Notes under the pieces: generated by a model
The model's input: only the letters and a program-made list of their open reading frames with translations
What the model was told of the DNA's origin: nothing
Databases searched by the model: none
Shown here: piece after piece, positions 63,237-64,000 of the stretch
Numbering within the stretch: position 1 is the stretch's first letter
Layout: every line of letters begins with the position of its first letter
Assembly: GCA_037176885.1 (NCBI GenBank)
Contig: JAWWNJ010000049.1
Location: 930,001 to 994,000 of the forward strand
Origin: Favolaschia claudopus
Taxonomy: Eukaryota; Basidiomycota; Agaricomycetes; Agaricales; Mycenaceae
Length of the DNA: 64,000 bases
Direction of reading: 5' to 3'
Position numbers and translations under genes: made by a program

Positions 63237-64000
63237 GAAATAAAATAAGAAGGAATTCGAAAGAACGAAAGGTTGTCCCGGACAACTTGGTGCGACTGCA
63301 CAGAAAGGAATGTGCACAGCACAAAGACTGAAGCCCGAGAATCAGGGAGGGATGTTTACCGGAGCATCCAACGAGGGGCTTGCCGCTTTATACATATGGG
63401 CCAGAAAACACTACCATGGGTATAAATCACCAGATAAAAACAAACGATCGCGAAAGAGCTGTTACTTGCCTCCTTCAAAGCAGAGCTGTTGAGCGCCAAT
63501 CTCATTATAAAATTCTTTGTGTTCCGCGCAAAGTTACCGGTAAATCCGGGCTAGGTAAAGCCGGACACGTTCCAGGATTCCAATGTATAGGATTGTGGAG
63601 GAAGTCATCGCTGGTTGTCGTCCGATAGTAGTCCGAAGGTTACGAACTGAATTGTGGCTGGACCTACAACGGAATCCATATGCCACTGGCTGCAACCAAA
63701 GGGAAAACGTGGAAGTGAAACACCAAATTTTACGGAATTCGAGATTTAGTACGACGATTTGACGACGATTGCCTTACGCAACTGTACATCCCAGACTATG
63801 GATCGCAGATAGTCGCAGATATTGGGGATGCGGAGAGCACGCGGAGGGATAGAGGCATTTGAGCGGCGTCTGAAATTGCTCGGAAGAGGGCAGAATCCAA
63901 ATCCGTGGCACTCACACAAAGTGTGGAAAGGACTCGGAAAGGCGCTGTGCACGTAAAAATGGGAGAGCGGGAGAAGCGATTTTCTAATCCAACGTGGCAT
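63237..64000. other. No complete gene recognised
   Basis: Promoter region of the preceding gene and flank. A minus-strand frame runs from 63746 to the window end (RRRSNASIPPRALRIPNICD, then YLRSIVWDVQLRKAIVV) and could be the 3' exon of a gene outside the window, but no family was recognised. Confidence 0.35.

Overview
This window looks like nuclear DNA of a mushroom-forming basidiomycete (Agaricomycetes). The reasons are many short GT-AG introns (about 45-65 nt), F-box proteins in large paralogous families, a family-90 glycosyltransferase, DUF6697 and DUF4419 proteins, an INO80 subunit B homologue and a DIRS-order retrotransposon. A Mycena-like fungus is my guess from the F-box family style; it was not tested.

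Layout. 1-5.8 kb: the 3' part of a Ser/Pro-rich ORF, a field of palindromic repeats and a copia-LTR relic. 6.0-9.3 kb: two tandem F-box genes separated by a hAT-type MITE. 9.4-18.7 kb: a 2.2-kb duplication in inverted orientation, each arm carrying an F-box-like gene, around a 7-exon aryl-alcohol dehydrogenase gene with a second inverted-repeat element beside its promoter. 18.7-25.5 kb: two more F-box genes, a truncated gene end and a TFB5-like gene. 27-30 kb: a UbiA-family prenyltransferase or terpene cyclase converging on a membrane-anchored tyrosinase. 31.5-37.6 kb: a lactonase, two F-box genes, an F-box relic and a leucine-rich protein. 38-50 kb: housekeeping-like genes (INO80B, DUF4419, serine carboxypeptidase, GT90, DUF6697) with a second copy of the leucine-rich protein. 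52-55 kb: another F-box gene and a second lactonase. 55.2-63.3 kb: a TKL-type protein kinase gene split by a complete 4664-bp Ngaro-like tyrosine-recombinase retrotransposon, and an adjoining unrecognised gene.

Most notable. The retrotransposon sits in the kinase coding sequence exactly before the DFG motif, has intact A1-B1-A2-B2 split direct repeats whose copies I read as identical, left no target-site duplication, and has gag and pol in one frame separated by a single UAG with no ATG available for the first 181 pol codons. The aryl-alcohol dehydrogenase has an intron-1 junction that either makes a stop codon or deletes the expected catalytic tyrosine. The MITE has 8-bp target duplications and a paralogous empty site inside this same window.

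How genes work together. Neighbouring genes are transcribed separately. The only pair that suggests a shared pathway is the UbiA enzyme and the tyrosinase (prenylation or cyclisation plus phenol oxidation). The F-box genes are local duplicates that would act as substrate adaptors of SCF ubiquitin ligases.
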